This document shows, piece after piece, positions 1 to 6,919 of a stretch of DNA of 54,362 nucleotides; positions within the stretch are counted from its first letter, which is position 1, and every line of letters starts with the position of its first letter. A model generated the notes under the pieces. The model was not told the DNA's origin. It did not search any database and saw only the letters and a program-made list of their open reading frames with translations. The position numbers and the translations under genes were made by a program. Origin of the DNA: Ruthenibacterium lactatiformans (GTDB lineage: Bacteria; Bacillota; Clostridia; Oscillospirales; Ruminococcaceae); the NCBI RefSeq assembly GCF_000949455.1, contig NZ_JXXK01000026.1:1-54362 (forward strand), in the 5' to 3' direction.

Positions 1-5
1 ACTAT

Positions 6-212
6 TTAAAGAATCAATTTTTTGCTGATAAAGGCTTCAAATTCCTTACGTTTGACGAGTTTTTTAGTCCCTACATAAAGAACAAACGGGCAATTGGGTT
101 GCCGTAGCATATAGTCAATTTTATTGATTCCAATATTGCTGTACTCGGCGGCTTCTTTGAGTGTCAGTGCGACCTTGAGGTGAATTGGAACGGGGTTTAT
201 TGGGTGGCTCAC
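6..212 (-). CDS. xis: Tn916-type excisionase (Xis)
   Basis: A small helix-turn-helix directionality factor that helps a tyrosine integrase excise an integrative element. The 68-residue product has the Tn916 Xis pattern: a TLKEAAEYSNIGINKID recognition helix region and a basic tail (KKLVKRKEFEAFI). I chose the GTG at 210-212 because GGAGGG lies 7 bases upstream and the length then matches Tn916 Xis (67 residues); the frame is open further upstream to ATG at 282-284. The gene reads leftwards, so the integrase is expected just outside the window to the left. The att-like tRNA fragment about 250 bases upstream fits an int-xis module at one end of the element. Confidence 0.85.
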   Translation of the reverse strand: MSHPINPVPIHLKVALTLKEAAEYSNIGINKIDYMLRQPNCPFVLYVGTKKLVKRKEFEAFISKKLIL

Positions 213-406
213 TGATAATCCCTCCATAAAATAGTTTCTCTTGCGCATGTAATCTGTTGCAAAATAAAAAGCCATACGCAGCAAAGTTTACTGATGTGAC
301 CTTGTCTTAAAGTATAAAAATATAATATATTTATGTAGATATAATAGTAAAATCATCATGACACAATTGTGCCGTAATGTGAGACAAGTAGAATTATATT
401 TAAGAG

Positions 407-418
407 GAATCGCGATTC
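407..418. repeat. Perfect palindrome in att region
   Basis: GAATCGCGATTC is a perfect 12-base palindrome in the AT-rich stretch between xis and the tRNA-Met fragment; a second palindrome, CACAATTGTG, lies at about 362-371. Such sites near att are often arm sites for integrase or excisionase, but that role is inference. No gene was seen between 213 and 463. Confidence 0.4.
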
Positions 419-463
419 ATGATAGGAAAACCTGGTCAATTATGCGTGCGAAAGACGCGATAG

Positions 464-508
464 CTCATAACCGACCGGGCCTGGGTTCGAGCCCCAGAGG
501 CTCCACCA
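464..508 (+). other. Displaced 3' part of tRNA-Met(CAT): attachment site
   Basis: The segment reads as the 3' half of a tRNA. It has the anticodon loop CTCATAA (464-470), 3' anticodon stem CCGAC, T arm CTGGG-TTCGAGC-CCCAG (481-497), acceptor strand AGGCTCC (498-504), A505 and CCA (506-508). The bases upstream (GATAG) do not pair with CCGAC and there is no D arm or 5' acceptor strand, so it is not a functional tRNA. The break inside the anticodon loop, next to xis, is what a tyrosine-integrase att site in tRNA-Met would leave. Confidence 0.75.
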
Positions 509-560
509 AAAAGGGAGTAATTTTCAGATGTCACCGACATCGAAAATTACTCCCTTTTTT
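508..560. terminator. Long bidirectional hairpin (copy 1)
   Basis: An A-run and GGGAGTAATTTTC pair with GAAAATTACTCCC and a T-run, with an inner GATGTC/GACATC stem and a 3-base loop, giving a stem of more than 20 pairs. It starts at the tRNA CCA end and lies just downstream of the leftward ArpU-like gene, so it can terminate in either direction. A near-identical copy sits at 18036-18087. Confidence 0.75.
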
Positions 561-584
561 ATAAGGTGTCCAAATTTGGACATC

Positions 585-1100
585 TTACATAGATGGTTCA
601 ACGCCGGGCAAAGCTCCAAGTCGAGCAAGGCGGTCATACAGTTCGGTCAATCGCTTCATACCTCGATTTCGACGCTTGATGACCGTTCGGATACAATGAT
701 GCTCCGCATCCGCAATACCTTGCCAGGAAAGACCGTCAAAATAATGTTTCTTCAAAACAGCAGCATCCTCGGGATACAGTGCGCAAAGATAAGTATCTAG
801 CCGATTTGCCAGCATTTGATAGACTTCTAGTTGTGAGGCGATGCGAAGTCTGGTATCTCTGGTCTGCTCGAGTCCAATCGTGTGATAAGACAAGGCAATT
901 GCTGCAGTCTTATCAGAGATACGACTCTCCTGCACAGGCGATTCAGTAGGATGAGAAAAGGTTAGGGTTTCAATCAAGTCATCTGTCTGAAGTTCATCGA
1001 AGGGTGCCAGAGATTTCAACTCGAATTCAAGAGTAGTAATATCATTGCGAAGCTGTGTATAACCCTCCAGTTGGCAGACAACGTATTCCTTTGCAGTCAC
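585..1100 (-). CDS. ArpU-like phage/ICE sigma-70 region 4 protein
   Basis: A 171-residue protein of the ArpU/DUF1492 type, small sigma-like activators of late genes in phages and integrative elements. The N-terminal half is helical (residues 15-110). The C-terminal part, about residues 110-155, has the sigma region 4 layout: a DAAVLKKHYFDGLSW segment followed by an IADAEHHCIRTVIKRRNRG recognition helix. It starts at GTG (1098-1100), overlapping the TGA of the preceding small gene, with AAGGTGGTGAT as ribosome site. A decayed duplicate lies at 18112-18629. Its target promoters cannot be read here. Confidence 0.7.
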   Translation of the reverse strand: MTAKEYVVCQLEGYTQLRNDITTLEFELKSLAPFDELQTDDLIETLTFSHPTESPVQESRISDKTAAIALSYHTIGLEQTRDTRLRIASQLEVYQMLANRLDTYLCALYPEDAAVLKKHYFDGLSWQGIADAEHHCIRTVIKRRNRGMKRLTELYDRLARLGALPGVEPSM

Positions 1101-1369
1101 AACAGATCACCACCTTTCTGAAAGCATCTGTTGATAAGATTAAAACGCCCGTCACGGATTTTGTGTCCCTTCCTTGTACTACGTTTAAAGAATATCACAG
1201 TAAAAACTGCATCTACAAGTACATACTTTCTGCCTGTTTTCCTGGTATGGCCGAATGCCTTGTCCGTGTGTACAACCCGGTGATGCAGTGGGGCATACAA
1301 TGTGTATGGCACTGACATTGCACTGACCATTCGCTGCTGTGTTTTGGTAAAAGCGTTCGATTTTAACAT
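1097..1369 (-). CDS. Small hypothetical protein upstream of ArpU-like gene
   Basis: A 90-residue basic reading frame that I do not recognise. In favour of it being real: an AAGGAGG site 6 bases before the ATG, and a stop that overlaps the GTG of the ArpU-like gene, as in translational coupling. The last ~25 codons also lie in the direct repeat, and the second copy keeps a similar C-terminus in the same frame (ending INKCFQKGGDLL). Against it: no known domain and an odd N-terminus. It may be a frameshifted or recombined remnant. Confidence 0.35.
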   Translation of the reverse strand: MLKSNAFTKTQQRMVSAMSVPYTLYAPLHHRVVHTDKAFGHTRKTGRKYVLVDAVFTVIFFKRSTRKGHKIRDGRFNLINRCFQKGGDLL

Positions 1370-1891
1370 TTCGTTTCCTCCTTATAGTCGGCTTTGCAAT
1401 GAAATTCGGCCTTTTTGTACTGCCTCTCGGCAGATACGCTATTTAGAAGGAAAATTGGGGACAAAATAAAATGCCCTTGCAGAATATGGTGAATATCTGC
1501 AAAGGCTCAAATGTAAATAGCAAGTTGTAGAAAGGATTGGACAGCACATCTGGGAAATGTATAATGCCTCTGTATTCCCTCCGCCCTAGTACTGTATTGG
1601 GGACAACAAAAAACTAATGGAGTCTTTTGTAACACAGGAACTGACGACGAAGAGTACAGCACTTTTTCTGTATCTCCAAACGGACCAAAATCTACTGACC
1701 TATCGAACCCAGTGCGCTGAAATTTGGGTCGACAGCTTCAATCAGCTTGTCTGTCAGCCTTTATAGATTTACTAAGGGAAATATTCAAATTCTGCAAGAA
1801 TATATTGGTTTTATATAGCAGAGGAATAGAATCGGGAAACAAAATTGCAGTCAAAACTCCTGCCAACGCCAGAGAAAAACTGCTCACCGCG
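1370..1891. other. Gene-poor stretch left of the IS
   Basis: No recognisable gene. A 49-codon frame (1617-1766, plus) has no known match. From about 1724 the plus strand carries the left part of the frame interrupted by the IS5-family element. The rest is AT-rich and looks decayed. Confidence 0.5.
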
Positions 1892-2740
1892 CTAGAGTCT
1901 GTTTTAAAACCATCAAAGCAACCAAACAAGGCTACAACAGGTAAGACAGACAACAGCGTGAAAATAGAGTGCTTTCTTCTCATGCCTGGTGGCAAAACGG
2001 CGGTTGTTTTTCAGCTTGAGGAAAAGGTTTTCCACCAGATGACGCTCTTTGTACGTGTGCCAGTCTGTTTTCTTGGGGTGTTTGGCAGTGATATGGCTGG
2101 GAAACACCACGATTCCGCCCTGTTCTTCCAACCAGCGTACAAATATCGCTGTCATATCCTTTATCCGCCGGAATGAGTTTGCCGTTTAAATCAAAAGGTT
2201 CCAACAGTGCCTGCGCCACGCAGATATCATTACGGTTCCCACTGAAGAGCAAAAAGTGCAGTGGATCCCCAAGTCCATCCGTTACCGCATGGACTTTCGT
2301 GATCAAGCCTCCCCTGCTCCGCACGGTTTCCTCGTGATATCCCCCTTTTTAGCCCACTGGCGTGTTGGTGAATCTTGATCGTAGTGCTGTCCAGCCTCAG
2401 CGTTGTTTCGTCCACCAAATCCTGCTCAGTCAGGGTTCTGAGGATATTTTCCCATACTCCGGCTTTTGTCCAGACCCGAAACCGACTGTATATGCTTTGC
2501 CATGCGCCGAACCGCTCCGGCAGATCCCGCCATGGAATTCCCGTGTTCAGCCAGTATAGAATCGCGTCAAGCATTTCCCGGTTGCTTTTCCCTGGACGCC
2601 CTCCTTGCGGTTTCCTCTCAGGTGGGAACTTGTACTTGATCCTCTTCCATTGTTTTTCGCTTATTTCATGCATCTTCATGCTCTCATTTTATTACATCGT
2701 CGTTTTTCACTCAATCGCAAGGTTTTAAAACAGACTCTAG
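1892..2740 (-). mobile_element. IS5-family insertion sequence
   Basis: About 0.85 kb bounded by 16-base inverted repeats, AGTCTGTTTTAAAACC at 1896-1911 and its complement at 2721-2736, flanked by CTAG on both sides (1892-1895 and 2737-2740). Size, ends and the 4-base duplication fit the IS5 family (IS427-like group). CTAG is itself a palindrome, so the exact boundary between repeat and target is ambiguous. The transposase inside reads leftwards in three frames. Confidence 0.85.
1913..2679 (-). pseudogene. IS5-family DDE transposase, in three frames
   Basis: The N-terminal part (2679 to about 2340) has the IS5 layout MHEISEKQWKRI, GGRPGKSNREMLDAIL and NTGIPWRDLPERFG. The product then moves to a second frame near 2330 (TKVHAVTDGLGDPLHF, ADKGYDSD) and to a third near 2155 (VRWLEEQGG, TYKERHLVENLFLKLKNNRR). 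The expected DDE residues are visible: Asp in LDST, Asp in DKGYDSD and Glu in HLVENLF. Two-ORF IS427-type elements use one programmed shift; the second shift suggests this copy is inactive unless it is a sequencing error. Confidence 0.8.
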
Positions 2741-2967
2741 GAAATCAGGTGCTGAGAAAGGTGGAAGAATTCGCAGAGTCCGCCGCCGCGGGCGCCGGAA
2801 ATATGCTTCGCTATGCATCTGTCCGCACGGCTACGGGCAGGCGTGCACACCAGCTGAAGCAGCGAATAAGAACAAATCTCGATTGATGAAGGCGGCTGGG
2901 AGAGTCGTGCAACCAAGGAGAAAAAGCCCGGCAGACCCCACGCACGGGCACGCGAAACAGCGCACGG

Positions 2968-3290
2968 ATGCCCAAAGCCGATACCCCCGTTGTAAAAACC
3001 CTACGCCAGTCGGTAAAGACGGCGCAGGCCCCGGGTGTCGGGTTTGCCCTGTTCGTCATTCTGCTCATTTGTTTGATCGCCCTTGTGGCGGGTTTTGCGT
3101 TCGGCATTTTCTTTTCAGCGGAACCGACCGGGAAAGGGATAACGCTAAAGCAGGCGGAGCAGACGCTGAATACAGAATACTATGAGTGCATCAAGTAACT
3201 CGAGGCCGACGTTCCGCACAACCGGGTGGAGTATACCTCTGCGGACAACTCAGCGTCTATCCATTGGGAGGACGGTATGACACGTTCCCG
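2968..3290 (+). pseudogene. CD1108-like conjugation protein remnant
   Basis: A short frame holds one membrane segment (GFALFVILLICLIALVAGFA) followed by FGIFFSAEPTGKGITLKQAE and LNTEYYECIK, then a TAA at 3196-3198. The same frame continues as LEADVPHNRVEYTSAD before losing similarity. The pattern of a membrane helix, FGIFFS.E, N-EY and a PH segment is what I recall for the CD1108-family protein (C40 peptidase) of clostridial ICE transfer regions. The peptidase domain is missing, so this is a broken N-terminal fragment. The assignment rests on memory of the family. Confidence 0.5.
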
Positions 3291-3321
3291 ACTGGAAAGG
3301 TCAGGCGCAAGACTGAAAAGA

Positions 3322-3860
3322 TGGTGAAAAAACACTTGGATAGTCTGTATGCCGATGGTACAAAAGGCGAAGTGTTTACTCATCTTATGGAACTCATCTC
3401 CAGTAAGGAAAATACCAGAATGATATATCGGACAACCAAAGGGAATACGGAGAGCAGTACTGTAGGAGTAGATAAACGCACCGTACAAGACCTTGCCAAA
3501 TTGAGCGAGGAAAGATATGCAGCGCTGATTCAAAAGTAGTTCAAGAGCTATCATCTCTGTTCTGTCCGCAAGATGGAAATTCCCCAACCAAACGGAAAGA
3601 TCCGGCCTCCTCGAAATTCCGACCATCGTTGACCACATCGTGCAACAATGTGTCCTGTAAGTTTTAAGGCCAATTTGTGAAGCAGAATTTCGTGACTATT
3701 CCTATGTGTTCAGGACCAACCGCTCCACAGAACATACCATGTCCAGGTGTAGCCAGCTAATACAGCTATCGCATCTGTTTATGTTGTGGACATTGATATA
3801 AAAGGCTTCTTCGACGTGCGTCCGTCAAGGCGTACTGACACCGCTGGAAGTGGTACTGGA
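3322..3860 (+). pseudogene. Group II intron reverse transcriptase/maturase remnant
   Basis: Pieces of a reverse transcriptase appear in order in shifting frames. They are a helical lead-in, GVDKRTVQDLAKLSEERY (to a stop at 3537), VRKMEIPQPNGKIRP near 3570, LEIPTIVDHIVQQCVL near 3620, ICEAEFRDYSYVFRTNRSTEH near 3680, and VVDIDIKGFFD near 3790, where the first catalytic Asp lies. This is the RT-0 to RT-3 region of an LtrA-like protein. The fingers-palm remainder, YADD box and maturase domain are absent. It has at least two in-frame stops and two frameshifts, so it is dead. Confidence 0.8.
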
Positions 3861-3861
3861 T

Positions 3862-4341
3862 TAGAAAAAATTCCAGTTGGTCAAGGTATTTCATTATATA
3901 GAATCTAGCTTGTTATAATAATCATTTAAGAAAAAACAAGGTGGTTAAGATTCCAGCAACTACCAATAACGGATAGCCTCGGCTGCTTTTCACCACTCTG
4001 GTGCTTTGGCAATGCCAATGACATGACTGAAGGTACCGAAAGTCACGACTTAAGTAACAGCGTTTTCAAGCCGAACCATTGGTAGGGTGCAATTCCGTAG
4101 GTACCGCCCAAAATTTCGGTTAGAATAATAGATGTCGTTGTGATAGCGCTGATGTCGTCAACCATTTCGCTTACGCGCATCCCTATGGTAGTGGTGATGC
4201 TCTATCATAGATATCGGTACCATCTGTAGAGTCATCTGTGACATCTAAACCAACAGTGGCATTGCATGGCTCGGAATTTCTCTGTACGACGAGCCAGCGC
4301 AAGTTTTTGTTTTCTCCTGCCGTGACCATTGACTTTCAGAT
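3862..4341 (-). pseudogene. Gene-poor stretch with decayed membrane-protein-like frame
   Basis: No intact gene. On the minus strand about 4180-3950 reads, with one frameshift, as VDDISAITTTSIILTEILGG, YGIAPYQWFGLKTLLL and then TFGTFSHVIGIAKAPEW. This hydrophobic pattern suggests a permease fragment, but I cannot name the family. The remainder (4180-4341) shows nothing. Confidence 0.25.
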
Positions 4342-4370
4342 AGCCGACGGTTTCACCGCTCGGCTTTTTT
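4342..4370 (+). terminator. Rho-independent terminator, plus strand
   Basis: AGCCGA (4342-4347) pairs with TCGGCT (4360-4365), with further pairing inside, followed by six T. No gene on the plus strand just upstream is intact, so it probably outlived the gene it served. Confidence 0.5.
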
Positions 4371-4407
4371 ATAATAAGACGATATGAAAATAATAGTAAG
4401 GAGGAGT

Positions 4408-4447
4408 GCAAGCCGCCGCTACTCATTTCTGAGTAGCGGCGGCTTGC
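4408..4447 (-). terminator. Perfect 18-bp stem hairpin after the leftward operon
   Basis: GCAAGCCGCCGCTACTCA and its exact complement are separated by TTTC. It sits 24 bases beyond the stop of the symporter gene and is the likely end of the leftward catabolic operon. No U-tract follows on the minus strand, so it may instead protect the mRNA end. Confidence 0.6.
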
Positions 4448-4470
4448 GGGGAAAAGCTTTTTTGAATCGG

Positions 4471-5916
4471 CTACTTCGCGGCTGACTCACTTTGAACTTT
4501 CTGTTCAGCCCGGAAAGCGGCGTTTTTCTCCTGAACTTCAACCATTTTTTCGCGGCTGAGCGGATAAAAGGCCATTGCAATGTAGTTGCAAATCCAACCA
4601 ATAACGGGCAGGCCAAGCCATACGAACATTGTCATCCAGAAAAGCTGCGGAGAACTGGCATCACCCGGTTGGGGTTGAGTAGAAACATATCCGATCATCG
4701 TTACGCAGAAAGCTACAATTGTAGAAGAAACAGAGGAGAACAATTCGTCGATCAGAGACTGCAACGTACCGATGACACCAGGGACAAAAGCTCCAGAACG
4801 CGACAGCTCGTAGTCTACAATGTCAGGAATCATGGATTGCGTCGTCGCGGACAAAACGGTATTAGCGCACATCCGTGCAATAAATAAAACAACAAAAATT
4901 GCAGTGGGCAAAAACGCTTTGGTAATATTGGTCGGGTCTGTTACTACGAACAACAGAAGCATGGCCCCGGTGAGTACCATATTAATGGTTGTCCATTGGA
5001 TACATGTTTTTTTAGCGCCATATTTGCCGCCTAAGTAAGAGCCGACAAACAGAATGAAAATGGTGAACGGCAGTTGGATCATACTCAGGTTGCCGCTCCA
5101 TTCATAATTGTTGATCAAAATACCCCATAGTAAAGTAGTGACGACCGCTTCGGTGGAAGCACGAGAGGCAATTTTATCGGAAACCGCCGCAACCAGATAC
5201 ATTTGCAGCGCGCGATTTTTTACCAGCACATTAAAGGTGTCTTTTAAATTTACGTTTCCACCGCTCTTTTTCTTTGGGAACATTTCTGGCCGGTCCATAG
5301 GAGAAATTGCAACCAATGCAATGATTTCCAAAACCAATACGACCAGTAGAGAAGTAAGACATAGTTCCTGAAAAGCGCCTATGGTCAAGCCGCGATACTT
5401 CGGGAAAAGAACTTTCGACATATAAACGCTGATCAGAGTGGAAATCACTGTGGAAAAAATCATCAGCCAGCGGTACAAAATCGGCCGGCGCTTCGGGTCT
5501 GTGGTGATAATAGCATTACCGGTATGTGTTGCAATCGCACAAATACTCGCACCAACATAGTAAATGCAGCAAATTACGGTAAATACAACCGGGCCGCTCC
5601 CCAAAAACCAGAAAAACAAAGCGAACAGACACAACACCTGAATCGCGCGTCCCACGATGGTCAATACACGCAGACGGCCAAACCGTGTATTAACGCGGTC
5701 GGTGATCAGCGCAAGGAACGGGTCGATCAGCGCATCGAACAAGCGCGTGTAAGTAGCGATAAGGCCAGCGGTAAACACCAAGATTCCGTACCCATCCGCT
5801 GCCAGATAGCTCATAAAGCCCATTGCGGCGCCAATGACGGAACTTGCGGTTTGGTGACAGGGCCAGCCCGCAAGACGCCAACCAGCAGTGTCTTTTGTCA
5901 GTGCAGAAGCAGACAT
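4471..5916 (-). CDS. GPH-family sugar:cation symporter
   Basis: A 481-residue membrane protein of the glycoside-pentoside-hexuronide:cation symporter family (MFS superfamily), with about 12 hydrophobic segments. The family signature after TM2 is clear: RLFDALIDPFLALITDR followed by NTRFGRLR (about residues 58-82). IPDIVDYELSRSG near residue 365 matches the conserved loop before TM10-11. AGGAGG lies 8 bases before the ATG. It is the last gene of the leftward operon, 94 bases behind the reductase gene, and presumably imports the glycoside or uronide that the operon processes. The substrate cannot be read from the sequence. Confidence 0.85.
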   Translation of the reverse strand: MSASALTKDTAGWRLAGWPCHQTASSVIGAAMGFMSYLAADGYGILVFTAGLIATYTRLFDALIDPFLALITDRVNTRFGRLRVLTIVGRAIQVLCLFALFFWFLGSGPVVFTVICCIYYVGASICAIATHTGNAIITTDPKRRPILYRWLMIFSTVISTLISVYMSKVLFPKYRGLTIGAFQELCLTSLLVVLVLEIIALVAISPMDRPEMFPKKKSGGNVNLKDTFNVLVKNRALQMYLVAAVSDKIASRASTEAVVTTLLWGILINNYEWSGNLSMIQLPFTIFILFVGSYLGGKYGAKKTCIQWTTINMVLTGAMLLLFVVTDPTNITKAFLPTAIFVVLFIARMCANTVLSATTQSMIPDIVDYELSRSGAFVPGVIGTLQSLIDELFSSVSSTIVAFCVTMIGYVSTQPQPGDASSPQLFWMTMFVWLGLPVIGWICNYIAMAFYPLSREKMVEVQEKNAAFRAEQKVQSESAAK

Positions 5917-6010
5917 TAAAAATTCCTCCTGTTTTTATTAGATTATCGCTTTTTATGCTTTAGCAGAACCAATTGCCGTGTTATCCTCCTTTCCGCCATT
6001 TCTTAATACT

Positions 6011-6895
6011 TCAGCGCCCAATTTTAATATCTGTAAGCTGCTCATAATACTGGGCGATAGCGCTGTGATCTTTTTGGCCACCTTCATGGTTGTGCAGCCA
6101 CTGCAAAACTTCCTGCACACTGGCGGTCATGGGTACCAATGCGCCAACCGTGTGCGCACAATCCAGTGCGTTATTCAAATCCTTGATGTGCAAGTCGACT
6201 TTAAACCCGGGTGAATCATTCCCTGCAATCATCATCGGCGCTTTTGCATTCATGACTGTGCTGCCTGCCAGTCCACCGCGAATTGCTTCAAATACCAGTT
6301 GCGGGTCTACACCTGCCTTTTGAGCCAGCGTCAATGCTTCGGCCAAGGCTTGAATATTACAGGCCACAATAATCTGATTTGCCAGTTTTGTTGTATTGCC
6401 AGCGCCCACTTCGCCACAGCGCACTACGCTGGATCCCATAGCGGAAAGAATAACCTTGTATTTTTCGAAAACATCCCTTTTCCCACCAACCATAAAGCTG
6501 AGCGTACCGTCCACCGCCTTGGGCTCCCCACCGGAAACGGGGGCGTCGAGCATCTCGATGCCTTTTTCCTCCAACACCGCCGCAATCTCTTTCGAAGCAA
6601 CCGGATTAATGGAACTCATGTCGATGAATACACTGCCGGGCTTCATGTATTCTGCAACGCCGCCCTGTGCCAGCATTACTTCTTTGACCTGCGGTGAATT
6701 CGGTAGCATCGTCAGTACCACATTGCACATTTCACCGATTTCCTGCTGAGAGGCATAGCGGGCTCCAGCGGCTACCACTTCATCTACATTGGATATGTTG
6801 CGGTCGTTCACCATGAGATCCGTGTAGCCCGCTTTCAAAAGATTTTTTGCCATAGGTTTTCCCATAATGCCAAGGCCAATTAAACCGATTTTCAT
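6011..6895 (-). CDS. Beta-hydroxyacid dehydrogenase (tartronate semialdehyde reductase-like)
   Basis: A 294-residue NAD(P)-dependent dehydrogenase of the GarR/GlxR/3-hydroxyisobutyrate dehydrogenase family. It has the N-terminal Rossmann motif GLGIMGKPMAKNL (7-19), the substrate-binding DAPVSGG motif near residue 118, and the catalytic-lysine region GAGNTTKLANQ near residue 170. Length is normal and AAAGGAG precedes the ATG. Family members reduce tartronate semialdehyde to glycerate or oxidise other 3-hydroxyacids. Next to a D-2-hydroxyacid dehydrogenase and a sugar symporter, a role in sugar-acid breakdown is likely. The exact substrate is open. Confidence 0.85.
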   Translation of the reverse strand: MKIGLIGLGIMGKPMAKNLLKAGYTDLMVNDRNISNVDEVVAAGARYASQQEIGEMCNVVLTMLPNSPQVKEVMLAQGGVAEYMKPGSVFIDMSSINPVASKEIAAVLEEKGIEMLDAPVSGGEPKAVDGTLSFMVGGKRDVFEKYKVILSAMGSSVVRCGEVGAGNTTKLANQIIVACNIQALAEALTLAQKAGVDPQLVFEAIRGGLAGSTVMNAKAPMMIAGNDSPGFKVDLHIKDLNNALDCAHTVGALVPMTASVQEVLQWLHNHEGGQKDHSAIAQYYEQLTDIKIGR

Positions 6896-6919
6896 AACGA
6901 TAAAACTCCTTTGTTAAAT

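Larger units (their letters stand above)
508..1180. repeat. Direct repeat, copy 1 (hairpin plus ArpU-like gene)
   Basis: About 670 bases that recur in the same orientation at 18036-18705 with only scattered differences. The unit runs from the hairpin through the whole ArpU-like gene and the last ~25 codons of the small gene upstream. Similarity ends abruptly at the tRNA fragment on the left and near 1180 on the right. This copy keeps the gene intact. Confidence 0.85.
1724..2886 (+). pseudogene. Reading frame split by the IS5-family element
   Basis: Removing the IS and one copy of the CTAG target restores a single open frame: left part ending NAREKLLTAL (to 1894), right part starting GNQVLRKVEEFAES (from 2738) and running to a stop at 2886, about 105 codons in all. 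The in-frame join indicates that the insertion hit a once continuous frame. The right part (helical, charged, ending HQLKQRIRTNLD) resembles stretches of conjugation proteins of clostridial ICEs and leads into the CD1108-like remnant. The left part is not recognised, and no function can be assigned. Confidence 0.5.

Noticed and set aside
464..508. A complete tRNA-Met gene
   Set aside because: Only the part from the anticodon loop to CCA is present; there is no D arm or 5' acceptor strand, and the anticodon stem cannot pair.
1738..1995. 85-codon minus-strand frame with a hydrophobic start
   Set aside because: It runs across the IS boundary, so it cannot be a native gene; the plus-strand frame is the one restored by IS removal.
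4232..4616. Two short minus-strand frames (64 and 65 codons)
   Set aside because: The first crosses both terminator-like hairpins; the second is a shadow of the symporter gene.
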